Below, in pieces: positions 55,290 to 64,000 of a stretch of 64,000 nt of DNA (positions within the stretch are counted from its first letter, which is position 1; each line of letters begins with the position of its first letter). The DNA comes from Diphasiastrum complanatum (Eukaryota > Streptophyta > Lycopodiopsida > Lycopodiales > Lycopodiaceae). The notes beneath the pieces were generated by a model. The model was not told the origin of the DNA. It worked only from the letters and a program-made list of their open reading frames with translations, and ran no database searches. The DNA lies in contig CM055108.1 of the NCBI GenBank assembly GCA_029204225.1, positions 15,710,722-15,774,721 on the forward strand. Direction: 5' to 3'. Made by a program: the position numbers and the translations under genes.

Positions 55290-55860
55290 GAGAATCACAA
55301 CCACCTGGATCCTCATCATTAGTAGTAAAATTTGTTTGCTACCTTCATCTCTTTGCTTCTTTAAACATTCATTAGCAAAATGCCCTTTGATGCCACAATA
55401 AAATCATTTTAACTTGGATCTATCTTTCTTTTTGCCAAAAGAAGAAGACTTACCTTGATCTTGCCCTTTAGACCATTTGCTTTTACCTTTTCCCTTTAAT
55501 TTTCCTTTGATGAACATGGCCTCCTCTTCACAATGAGATATTGATGCAGATCCACCTCTTGCGAAGCCTAAACTCCTCATTCACCAAAATCTCTTACAAA
55601 TCCACGATGTTTGGCAAGTCCTTTGAATAGCGAAGCTTTGAACAAGGTTAGCATGATCATCCAACAATCCATTAAGAACAACTTGAACAAGTTCTACCTC
55701 CTTAATGCTCTCATCAATACATGCTAGCTCATCATTAGATTCTTTAACTCTCAACACAAAAGATTGCTTTCCAACATAAAGCCTCCACTTGTGGTTTCCA
55801 TGTTGCAATGACCTGATCTTCTCCTTCAACCTATTCCCATGCACAAAGCACTCTCTTGAA
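55290..55860 (-). pseudogene. Copia gag of old element H
   Basis: Minus-strand text closely parallels the gag of element I: RVKESNDELACIDESIKEVE, LNGLLDDHANLVQSFAIQR, then FYCGIKGHFANEC. The first Cys of that zinc knuckle is a TGA stop (55404-55406). Further frame changes lie between. Left end cut at about 55,290, where the + strand RT fragment begins. Confidence 0.85.
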
Positions 55861-56339
55861 TGTCAACAAATGAACTCAAGAAGAAATCATAAAGATATGG
55901 AACCTCACAAATCTCTTTCTTGCACCAAACCTAGCAAAATCAACACATAGAATGGAAGATACTTGATCAACACATGATCAACCTACAATCTCATGAACTT
56001 TTGTACTTTATAAACTTAAAACACACTCTTAAAAGGTCCATCAACCTCAAACATAAGAGAACAAAAGTACAAAAATTGAATCTTGCAAATGCTACAAACT
56101 TGATATAGAATCTTGTAGCTTTCAATGAGACATTCCTAATGCAATTAAAGTCACCCAAATCTAGTAAGTGAAGTGTGGAATTGGCTTACTTCAAGATCAC
56201 AACCCTATATTGAGTTTTAATTTACAAAAAATCAATTCTACACATGGAAAATGCTTGATTTTTAGTAGAAATCAATCTAGCGCACTCTAGAATTGGTAAC
56301 TCCATATTCTTGCTAAAGATGGCTGATCCTTGTGCCAAA
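55861..56339 (-). other. Leader of element H
   Basis: AT-rich, no coding. Phrases such as CAACCTCAAACA and ACACACTCTTAAAAGGT parallel the repeated leader of element I. Confidence 0.55.
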
Positions 56340-56352
56340 AGTTATGATACCA
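56340..56352 (-). other. Primer-binding site of element H
   Basis: AGTTATGATACCA (minus TGGTATCATAACT), a tRNA-Met type site with changes, adjoining TGTGAAAAAATATG. Confidence 0.65.
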
Positions 56353-56990
56353 TGTGAAAAAATATGAATCAGATCCCCTTAATCTTTGGTTATGAATGTT
56401 AACACATCTAGCAACATTGACAATGTAGAAATCTAATATCAACTACACAAAAGTGATGTGAACTCAATAAGAGATTGATCAAACATCAAATATATGATAA
56501 AATGAAGTTGTTTTCCATACAATAATAGTCAGGTACTATATTTCACACGTGTGGATCCAGCAATGATCATAAAATTACATTATACACACAACATTGCATA
56601 ATATCAACACTATAGTGCAAAAAAGGATATATGAACCCAAAGAGAACTCATGTATAAGCATGAATGAGGTGGTAGCAAGAGAATGATACTCTTCACACGT
56701 GTGTACATCTATTTATAGTAGATCCATGATCTCTTTTGAGTTTGGTTTTCCTCCATAGACACTTCTAGATCAAAAACCCTACAAAAAATATGGACTAGAT
56801 TCAATGAACCAAACATTCAAATTTGAATCTTCCAAACTCGACCTTCTAACTTCCCCACACTTTCCAAAAGTGGTAATTCAAATGAACTTAGACTAAAATA
56901 ACTTTCATAAAGTTTATCTCTAAGTCTTAAATGTATATTGGCCTAATATGGACAATTAACCAAAATATGGCTAAACTAGTTGAAATTTCT
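56353..56990 (-). repeat. 5' LTR of element H (right end approximate)
   Basis: Begins TGTGAAAAAATATG after the primer site. Contains CACACGTGTG twice (about 56,544 and 56,697). The end near 56,990 is inferred from loss of LTR-like text. No partner copy is in the window. Confidence 0.5.
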
Positions 56991-57679
56991 CATAGCCCGT
57001 GTCACAAAACAAACGGACGAAATCTATATTTGCACCTCATTTGATGAAAAACTCTGAACATTGAATCCAATCAGCAAGCATGTCAGTAATGTTGGTGAGT
57101 TGTTTGTTGTCTTGACCAAATACATTGCATAGGTTAGGGTTTATGAATGTAGAGTGATACAATGTTTAGGTCCTATATGAATCATTTTTGACAATGTTCA
57201 ATGTTGCTATTATGATTGTATTAGTTTTTATTTCATGAAGGTTTGGCTGATGTTGTTTATCTTCTTGCAGATGCTAAAGTTTTGCTAAACTGTTATATAC
57301 AAGAGTTTTTGACAATGTTCAATGTTGCATAGTTTGGTTGACATAGTTTATGTTCTTGCAGATGGTGAAGATTGTTGTAAATCACAAAACATTTCTGCAA
57401 GATTTGATAGAGCTATTTTTTTTGAGGTGTAATACAACTCTATTGTGTGGTTAATTGTGATTTTCATGGAGTTCTATCTCCTTCAACAAAGGGGTGGTCA
57501 TTTTATCCATGAAAAAAGTGATTGTTGTTAGATGTAGATCTGTTACTTAATAATGTCATAGATGTTTATAGGAATGTATGTGTTGTAAATGTTAGTGCCT
57601 TAGAGGCAATGTTAAATAGCCTGGTTACTCCCAAGTTTTATTATGTGATTTTCAGATGATTTGTTCCATGAGGTCTTTC
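56991..57679. other. No recognisable gene; local direct repeat
   Basis: TTTTTGACAATGTTCAATGT occurs at about 57,187 and 57,306, each followed by a GTTTGG phrase and TTCTTGCAGATG. See findings. Confidence 0.4.
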
Positions 57680-58334
57680 TTTGAAAAATACAGATCCTAA
57701 GTGGATCTAAACTCCAAGATCATTGGCTTGAATGCTTGCACTCCAAACTACATAAGCTAGGAATTGACAACACATTCTATGCTACCTAGAATGCAAAGAA
57801 CTTGATCAAAAAGCATTTATCACAAATGGAAACTTCCATAAACATCAAGTGCGGCCCAAAATAACATTATACAGTCCATAATACATCAGCCTATCACTTT
57901 TGGAAAGCACCTAAGATCATACACAATAGCTTGAAGACAATACACACAACAATGCTCTCAATGGAGGAAGAAACAATGACAATGATCTATTGATCTCAAT
58001 GAAGCATACAAAAGGTTTCTCCAACCTGTTCTCCACGACTTCCCTACTATTTATGGATGAGGAAGATGACTCTCTCTCCTCTCTCTAGAAGGTACTTGAC
58101 CCTAGATATTCCCTATATAGGAAAAATAGCTAAAAATGGCTTATATGACCAAAATACATCAAATTGGTCTCATTTTGAAGGGTATGAAGTTTGACACTTC
58201 ATCATACTGAAAAAATACAGTAAATAAAAACATTGTGGCCTGGTTCACACGTGCAAAACTCCAGAACCAAAACTATTTACAATTTTAGCCAATTTAGGTC
58301 TCAAACTAGCTAGGAAATGTTGACAATTTTCACA
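57680..58334 (-). repeat. 3' LTR of element I
   Basis: 655 bp. On the minus strand it starts TGTGAAAATTGTCAACA and ends GTATTTTTCAAA, where TTTTTCACA is expected from the other copy. Contains TTCACACGTGCA at 58,243. Confidence 0.92.
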
Positions 58335-61300
58335 CTCCCTCTTCAACATTGGATGCTAGTTTCAACATAGTCTTTGAGCACATTCCAAGATTAGATCTAT
58401 GCATTAAATATAGGTCCTTTCCCAATGGTTTGGTGAAGATATCAGCCACACACTCCTTTGAAGAGACATGTTGAAGCTCCACCTCTTTGGCAATGACTTG
58501 ATCTCTCACAAAATGGTGAGCAATCTCAATGTGCTTGCTCCTTGCATGAAAAACAGGATTGCTTGCCAAGCTTTGGGCTGAAGGGTTATCACAAAGTATG
58601 ATTGGAGTCTTCTCTGGTTCCAGCAAGTGAAGATCCAATAACATCCTCTTGATCCAAAGAATCTCCTTGGTGCATGTTGTTAATGCCTTGTACTCGGCTT
58701 CGGTGGAAGATAGAGAGATAGTTGGTTGCTTCTTTGATAGCCATGAGACCACTCCATCTCCAAGATAGATTGCAAAGGCACTTGTTGACTTCCTATCCAT
58801 TTGATCACCTGCAAAATCTGAATCTGAAAATCCACAAAGGTTAGGTGTAGTACCTCCATACAAGATGCCAAAATCTCTAGATCCCGAGATGTATCTAAGT
58901 ACTCTCTTTCCTAGCTTCCAATGAGCCTCACTAGGATCTTGCATAAATTGACTTAGTTTACCAACCACAAAGCTTAGATCAGGTCTTGTGATGGTTAACC
59001 ATATAAGAGATCCTATTAGCTTTCTATAGAGAGTAATGTCCTTGAAGGATCTTTCATTACTTCTTGTAGTTAGCTTTACATTTGATTCCATAGGAGTAGA
59101 AACAACTTTACAATCTTCCATATGAAACCTTTTTAGAATAGAGTTAACATATTTTTCTTGACATATGAATGTAGATTTAGAAGTTCTAATAATCTCTATT
59201 CCTAAGATATAATGAAGTTTACCAAGATCTTGAATTTCAAACTCTCTTTTGAGTGCCATCTTGATTTCATCTATATCTAGATTGTTACCACCACTTAAGA
59301 TAATGTCATCAACATAGATCAAAAGTAAAGTGATATCATTTTCATTCAATCTAAAGTAGAGAGAATGATCATACTCACTCATAACAAAGTTTTGAGAAAG
59401 TAAGAAGGAATTGAGCTTAGCATACCAACTCCTTGGTGCTTGCTTTAGCCCATACAAACTCTTTTGGAGATAGCACACATGATTAGGCTCATCATGTGAA
59501 ACATAGCCCTCGGGTTGCTCCATGTAAATATCTTCTTCAAGATCACCATTCAAGAAGGCATTAGTAACATCCATTTGCCACATATCCCAATCATAAAGAG
59601 TTGCAAGAGAGATTAGGATTCGAATAGTTACCATCTTTGCCACGGGTGCAAAGGTCTCATCATAGTCAATACCATATTCTTGAGCATACCCCTTTGCCAC
59701 CAACCTTGCCTTGTACTTGTTGATTGATCCATCTTGATTTGTCTTGATCTTGAAGATCCACTTACAACCAATTGCCTTCTTGTCCTTTGGAAGCTTTACC
59801 AACCTCCATGTGTTGCTTTTGATGAGTGCTTGATGCTCATGATCCATGGCTTGGATCCATTCCTTCTTTTGAATTGCTTCACCTACACAAGTTGGTTCAT
59901 CAAAAGAGGTAAGAAAAGCAAAGTTAGAGTTGTCCACCACTTGCTTTCCTTTTTCATCATAGGTTAGCCTTGATGGCTTAGCCCTTTGCCTTTGAGTCTT
60001 CCTTGAAGTTTGCTTTGGAGTGGCATCTCCATCTTCATCCAAGACATCTTGCACATCATGATGATTAGTAGGAACATCAACATCAACATCAACAACATTG
60101 GAAACATTCTCTTCATGAAAGATGACATCCCTACTTATGACAACTTTCTTTGTAGAAGGAATGTACACTTTGTAAGCCTTGCTTACTTCACTATAGCCAA
60201 CAAACACACCCTTCTTTGATGAAGGATCTTCTTTAGTTCTATCATCAAGTGTGATATTGACAAAACATGTACATCCAAAGATCCTACAATGCTTGACACT
60301 CGGCCTTCTACCATAAAGAACCTCATGAGGAGTTTTACCATCCAAGGAAGCACTTGTCCATCTATTACATAGATAGTTAGCACATGCTAAAGCTTCCCCC
60401 CAAAAAGACTTAGCAAGATTAGCATGTAGTCTCATTGCCTTGGCACATTCACAAAGGGTTCTATTCTTCCTCTCGACCACTCCATTCTGTTGTGGAGTCC
60501 TAGGACTAGACATCTCCCTCTTAATCCCATGTGCTATACAAAGGTCTTTGAACCTATTTGAGGTGTATTCCCCTCCATTATCAGATCTTAAGCATTTGAT
60601 CTTTGTATTGAATTGGTTTTCCATTTCATTCTTGAACTTGACAAATGCAGCAAACACTTCATCCTTACTTTTAAGAAGATAGATCCAAGTATACCTACTA
60701 AAGTCATCAATGAAAGTTGCATACATCTTTGCCCCACCATTGCTAGTTGTACTAGAAGAATGAATATCAGAATGCACAAGTTGAAAAGCTTCTTTAGATC
60801 TAGAAGTAGATCTAGAATAAGCAAGTCTATGAGATTTGGACAAGGCACAATGTTCACAAACACTATTGTTTGCAACAAGACTTTTAGGGAGACCAAGAAC
60901 AAGCTCTTTCTTTGCCATTACCTCCAAAGATTTGAAGTTGGGATGGCCCAACCTCTTGTGCCAAACTTCTTGGTTTGTCAATTGCTCCCTAGCCATACAT
61001 CCTTCATGATTAGAGATCACACATGCATCAAGCTTGAAAAGTTTACCATGCCTCCTACCTTGAGCAATCAAGGATCCACATTTACTTATCAAACATGCAT
61101 CTCCAATGAACTCCACATCAAGTCCTTTGTCAATCATTTGACTTACACTAAGCAAATTCTTAGTGATTGAAGGAATGTACAAAACATTTTCAAGATTTGC
61201 TTTCCTATTTGTTGAAAGGGAAATAGGAATAGTGCCTATGCCTTTGATGTCACATTGACCATCATTTGCAGTGTAGATGATGTTACCTTCTCCCTCATAA

Positions 61301-62283
61301 GACAATAAGGATGTAAAGTATTCCTTATGTCTTGTCATGTGAGATGAGGCTCCACTATCAATCCACCAAGGATCATTATCATCTATGTTGGCTAACAAAC
61401 TTGAAGTCATAACAAGTGATTCACATGTGTTATGTTCTTCCTCATCTATTGTAAGATTTCCTTGCCTCTCTCCTTGCTCTCTTTTCTTCTTATAACATTC
61501 ATTTGCAAAATGACCTTTTATCCCACAATAAAAGCACTTGAACTTTGACTTATTGTTCTTAGTAGAAGAGGAAGAGGAAGAGTGATCATCATGATCAAAG
61601 TTACCACCTTTGGACCATTTCCCTTTGCCTTTACCTTTGCCCTTGAATTTGCCTTTTGTGAAGAAAGCCTCTTCACCTCCACCTTGCAAGGATGCACCAT
61701 CAAGCTTTGATTGCAACCTATGTTCTTCAGCCAATAAGATTTCTTGCAAGTCAACCACACTTGGCAAGACTCTTTGAATGGCAAAACTTTGCACAAGGTT
61801 AGCATGTTCATTTAGCAAACCATTCAACATAACTTGGACTATTTCACCATCTTTTATGTTCTCATCAATGCATGCTAAATCATCACTTAGGGACTTAACT
61901 CTCAAGATAAATGCATGAGCACTTTCACCCTCTCTTTGCCTACTAGAAAATATTTGTCTCCTTAGGGTCAATACCCTAGATGTGGACTTTGATTCAAAGA
62001 GCTTCTTTAAGGCATTCCATGCCTCACTTGCACTTTGACACTTTCCAACTTCCTTGAGAAGTTCATTTGTAACATTCATTTTAATGATATGAAGAGCCCT
62101 TTTGGCCTTCTTATCAAACCTTTGTTGCTCTTGAAGTGTGAGAGGTCTCTCTTCAATTTCTGCAACTATGTCCATGAGTTCATTCAACTCAAGTAAGGAC
62201 TCCATCCTCACTTTCCAAGTAGAGTAGTTTGATGAACTCAACCTTTCACTAGACTCTAGCATGATCCCACCATTGGAAGCCAT
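58330..62283 (-). CDS. Gag-pol polyprotein of copia element I
   Basis: 1,317 codons from ATG 62,283 to TGA 58,330-58,332 with no interruption, full length for Ty1/copia. Order: gag core (~15-200, SSNYSTWKVRM); basic GKGKGKGKW tract; zinc knuckle CFYCGIKGHFANEC (250-263); protease WWIDSGASSHM (active D309); integrase with HKRLGH...CEHC zinc region (442-479) and catalytic D505, D568, E604; RT from KWIFKIKTN (~841) with WQMDVTNAFLNG and catalytic YVDD (991-994); RNase H with SDSDFAGD, SSTEAEY and ADIFTKPL near the end. The order integrase before RT defines copia. The stop lies in the LTR and the purine tract encodes EEGV. All active sites checked are intact, so this copy may be able to move. Confidence 0.97.
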   Translation of the reverse strand: MASNGGIMLESSERLSSSNYSTWKVRMESLLELNELMDIVAEIEERPLTLQEQQRFDKKAKRALHIIKMNVTNELLKEVGKCQSASEAWNALKKLFESKSTSRVLTLRRQIFSSRQREGESAHAFILRVKSLSDDLACIDENIKDGEIVQVMLNGLLNEHANLVQSFAIQRVLPSVVDLQEILLAEEHRLQSKLDGASLQGGGEEAFFTKGKFKGKGKGKGKWSKGGNFDHDDHSSSSSSTKNNKSKFKCFYCGIKGHFANECYKKKREQGERQGNLTIDEEEHNTCESLVMTSSLLANIDDNDPWWIDSGASSHMTRHKEYFTSLLSYEGEGNIIYTANDGQCDIKGIGTIPISLSTNRKANLENVLYIPSITKNLLSVSQMIDKGLDVEFIGDACLISKCGSLIAQGRRHGKLFKLDACVISNHEGCMAREQLTNQEVWHKRLGHPNFKSLEVMAKKELVLGLPKSLVANNSVCEHCALSKSHRLAYSRSTSRSKEAFQLVHSDIHSSSTTSNGGAKMYATFIDDFSRYTWIYLLKSKDEVFAAFVKFKNEMENQFNTKIKCLRSDNGGEYTSNRFKDLCIAHGIKREMSSPRTPQQNGVVERKNRTLCECAKAMRLHANLAKSFWGEALACANYLCNRWTSASLDGKTPHEVLYGRRPSVKHCRIFGCTCFVNITLDDRTKEDPSSKKGVFVGYSEVSKAYKVYIPSTKKVVISRDVIFHEENVSNVVDVDVDVPTNHHDVQDVLDEDGDATPKQTSRKTQRQRAKPSRLTYDEKGKQVVDNSNFAFLTSFDEPTCVGEAIQKKEWIQAMDHEHQALIKSNTWRLVKLPKDKKAIGCKWIFKIKTNQDGSINKYKARLVAKGYAQEYGIDYDETFAPVAKMVTIRILISLATLYDWDMWQMDVTNAFLNGDLEEDIYMEQPEGYVSHDEPNHVCYLQKSLYGLKQAPRSWYAKLNSFLLSQNFVMSEYDHSLYFRLNENDITLLLIYVDDIILSGGNNLDIDEIKMALKREFEIQDLGKLHYILGIEIIRTSKSTFICQEKYVNSILKRFHMEDCKVVSTPMESNVKLTTRSNERSFKDITLYRKLIGSLIWLTITRPDLSFVVGKLSQFMQDPSEAHWKLGKRVLRYISGSRDFGILYGGTTPNLCGFSDSDFAGDQMDRKSTSAFAIYLGDGVVSWLSKKQPTISLSSTEAEYKALTTCTKEILWIKRMLLDLHLLEPEKTPIILCDNPSAQSLASNPVFHARSKHIEIAHHFVRDQVIAKEVELQHVSSKECVADIFTKPLGKDLYLMHRSNLGMCSKTMLKLASNVEEGV

Positions 62284-63443
62284 GATTCTAATGTTTCTTC
62301 AACTTTTAGGTTCTGTCCTAAAGCACTTAGCACTCACTTTTCTCTCAACAAATGATAGATAAAGAGATCTATGAAGATTTAGGACCCTAAAACACTTCTA
62401 TCTTGAACCTAGATGGTTTCCAAGCATAGAAAGGAAGATTGAAACACATGCAACACTTTGCACACACTAAGAATGGATTACAAAATCAAACCAACCTGAA
62501 CACACTCTTGCTTAAGCTCTCAAACTTTCCAGCAAGTGACCAAATCAAGTTATGGTGTGAAGAGTTACTTGCATTCTTAGAAAATACCCAAAACTAGGAT
62601 GCCAAGATTACCTAGTAATGAACAAACTTGATCAACATATGATCAACACACTAAGATATTGATTCAACCTGTAAAACCACATGTAAACCACACTTCTAAA
62701 AGTTTATAAACTCCAGCAAGTGATAAATACAAGATTTAGAGGTGAATGAATGAGCACACTTAGTGAATCACAAGACTAGCTTCACTATCTTGTCAAATCT
62801 TGGTGTTTAGATGTAGATCTAAGATCACTTCACATGAGAATGTTCCTCAACCTGTTAAGAACCTGAAAACACACTTGCATAATGGTTAACACCTTCCAGC
62901 AAATGCTCCAATCAAATTACATAAGGAGAGTTACTTACATGCTCAACAAAGTACACCAAAATTTATGCCAAAATTGATGACAATCTTTACAATATGCTCT
63001 TCACAATGGAGCTTACAATATGTTCACCCAAAAAAGGGGATCTTTCATCCAAATGGGAGCTTTGCTCAGCCTTTAGGAGAATTACAACTCACTCAAAAGA
63101 GCATTTGTCATCCACTTAAGGAGAAGTTTCATCCACTTAAGGAGAGTGTTCATCCAAGAATGGAGATTGTCAACAATAGGATTGAAAAGAACATTGTTAG
63201 TATTGAATATGCACAAGCCTCACAATCACAAATGATTAGGTGTTATGATCTGATCCAAAATAGTTTCTTTTCAGCCTCTGATCTTCAATAGACCTGAAAT
63301 ATGCTTTTGATCCACAAGTTCAACTCACAAAACAAAGGTTAGTAAGATTTGATCAACAAAGCAATGCAAAATCATGCTAGAACTTGATCAAACATCCAAA
63401 TATCACCAAAAATGGAATACTTACTGTAAATAGAAGCCAACCA
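62284..63443 (-). other. Leader of element I with ~180-nt repeats
   Basis: No sense coding. Three diverged copies begin with CAACCTG at about 62,492, 62,664 and 62,848, each followed by ACACACTT/TCTTGC-type text and CTTTCCAGCAAGTG/CTCCAGCAAGTG/CTTCCAGCAAATG. A 108-codon frame on the other strand (62,965-63,291) with repeated H-P-L-K-E is discussed in findings. Confidence 0.6.
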
Positions 63444-63455
63444 GCTCTGATACCA
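63444..63455 (-). other. Primer-binding site of element I (tRNA-iMet)
   Basis: Minus TGGTATCAGAGC, an exact match, directly abutting the LTR. Confidence 0.92.
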
Positions 63456-64000
63456 TGTGAAAAATACAGATCCTAAGTGGATCTAAACTCCAAGATCATT
63501 GGCTTGAATGCTTGCACTCCAAACTACATAAGCTAGGAATTGGCAACACATTCTATGCTACCTAGAATGCAAAGAACTTGATCAAAAAGCATTTATCACA
63601 AATGGAAACTTCCATAAACATCAAGTGCGGCCCAAAATAGCATTATACAGTCCATAATACATCAGCCTATCACTTTTGGAAAGCACCTAAGATCATACAC
63701 AATAGCTTGAAGACAATACACACAACAATGCTCTCAATGGAGGAAGAAACAATGACAATGATCTATTGATCTCAATGAAGCATACAAAAGGTTTCTCCAA
63801 CCTGTTCTTCACGACTTCCCTACTATTTATGGATGAGGAAGATGACTCTCTCTCCTCTCTCTAGAAGGTACTTGACCCTAGATATTCCCTATATAGGAAA
63901 AATAGCTAAAAATGGCTTATATGACCAAAATACATCAAAATGGTCTCATTTTGAAGGGTATGAAGTTTGACACTTCATCATACTGAAAAAATACAGTAAA
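63456..64000 (-). repeat. 5' LTR of element I, cut by window end
   Basis: 545 bases visible of an expected ~655, aligning at a constant offset of 5,776 with 57680-58224. Contains the promoter part nearest the primer site. Confidence 0.93.

Larger units (their letters stand above)
57680..64000 (-). mobile_element. Nearly complete Ty1/copia retrotransposon I
   Basis: Minus orientation: 5' LTR 63456 to beyond the window end, primer site GCTCTGATACCA (63444-63455), leader, one 1,317-codon gag-pol, purine tract (GAAGAGGGAG inside the last codons), 3' LTR 57680-58334 (655 bp). The visible 545 bases of the 5' LTR differ from the 3' LTR at about five positions (~1%), with no length change, so the insertion is fairly recent. 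The outer end of the left LTR begins TT instead of TG. The target duplication cannot be checked because the other flank is outside the window; the left candidate is CTTTC (57675-57679). Confidence 0.93.

Noticed and set aside
60613-61170. 185-codon + strand frame opposite the copia polyprotein
   Set aside because: Shadow of the intact minus-strand gag-pol; no independent resemblance.
1-64000. CRISPR arrays, bacterial operons or phage modules
   Set aside because: No regular spacer arrays or bacterial gene organisation; spliced exons and plant LTR elements show eukaryotic nuclear DNA.

Overview
The window looks like repeat-dense nuclear DNA of a seed plant, most likely a flowering plant. The evidence is the TE mix (Ty3/gypsy chromoviruses, Ty1/copia, hAT, and LTR elements primed by initiator tRNA-Met or with Tat/Athila-type primer sites) together with a plant-style multi-exon gene with GT-AG introns. 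There are no bacterial features. Species cannot be assigned. Most open frames here are parts of retroelements or chance frames.

Layout. (1) 1-12,010: a decayed sense-strand gypsy element (A: LTR, tRNA-Met primer site, broken gag/protease/RT/integrase pieces) split by a very young antisense gypsy element (B, 3,176-9,311; two 358-bp LTRs that look identical, 5-bp target duplication TTACG). (2) 12,588-22,626: six exons on the + strand of a host gene recognised by its conserved protein as a GUANYLYL CYCLASE 1 / GUCD1-type gene (PF09778). Splice sites and codon phases all agree. The 5' exons lie left of the window and the last exon was not found. Its introns hold microsatellites, copia fragments (17.8-19.1 kb) and a gag-only copia derivative (J, 20,471-22,453). 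(3) 22.7-30.3 kb: AT-rich, no recognisable gene. (4) 30.3-34.4 kb: antisense gypsy chromovirus remnant (C) split inside its chromodomain region by an internally deleted copia element (D, TSD TCGGG). (5) about 35.7-36.6 kb: end of an LTR plus a Tat/Athila-type primer site. (6) 36,634-45,805: a large LTR element with about 5 kb of internal DNA without a recognisable protein (E, TSD ATTAT), whose left LTR is split by element F (36,723-40,016, TSD CCTAG). F carries a gypsy gag-protease fragment in antisense to its own LTR/primer-site orientation. (7) 47.0-50.2 kb: a broken antisense hAT-type transposase gene (KIAA1586/ZNF862-like) split by an LTR deletion derivative (G, TSD CTTAG). (8) 51.5-52.3 kb: an antisense Tat/Athila-type primer site and likely LTR. 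(9) 54.9-57.0 kb: copia RT fragment and an old copia gag-LTR piece (H). (10) 57,680-end: a nearly complete copia element (I) with an uninterrupted 1,317-codon gag-pol; its 5' LTR runs off the right edge.

How the parts relate. The elements are stacked inside one another: B in A, D in C, F in E, G in the hAT gene. Each of these five elements (B, D, E, F, G) has a matching 5-bp target duplication that fixes its ends, so relative insertion order can be read directly. B and I are the youngest by LTR identity. The only host gene recognised is the GC1-like gene, whose introns have grown by TE insertion while the exons keep an open, phase-consistent frame.

Limits: all identifications come from reading motifs by eye. 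No alignment or database search was run, and element ends without both LTRs are approximate. No clearly new biological system was found. The best candidates for something undescribed are elements E and F and the gag-pol junction of B.
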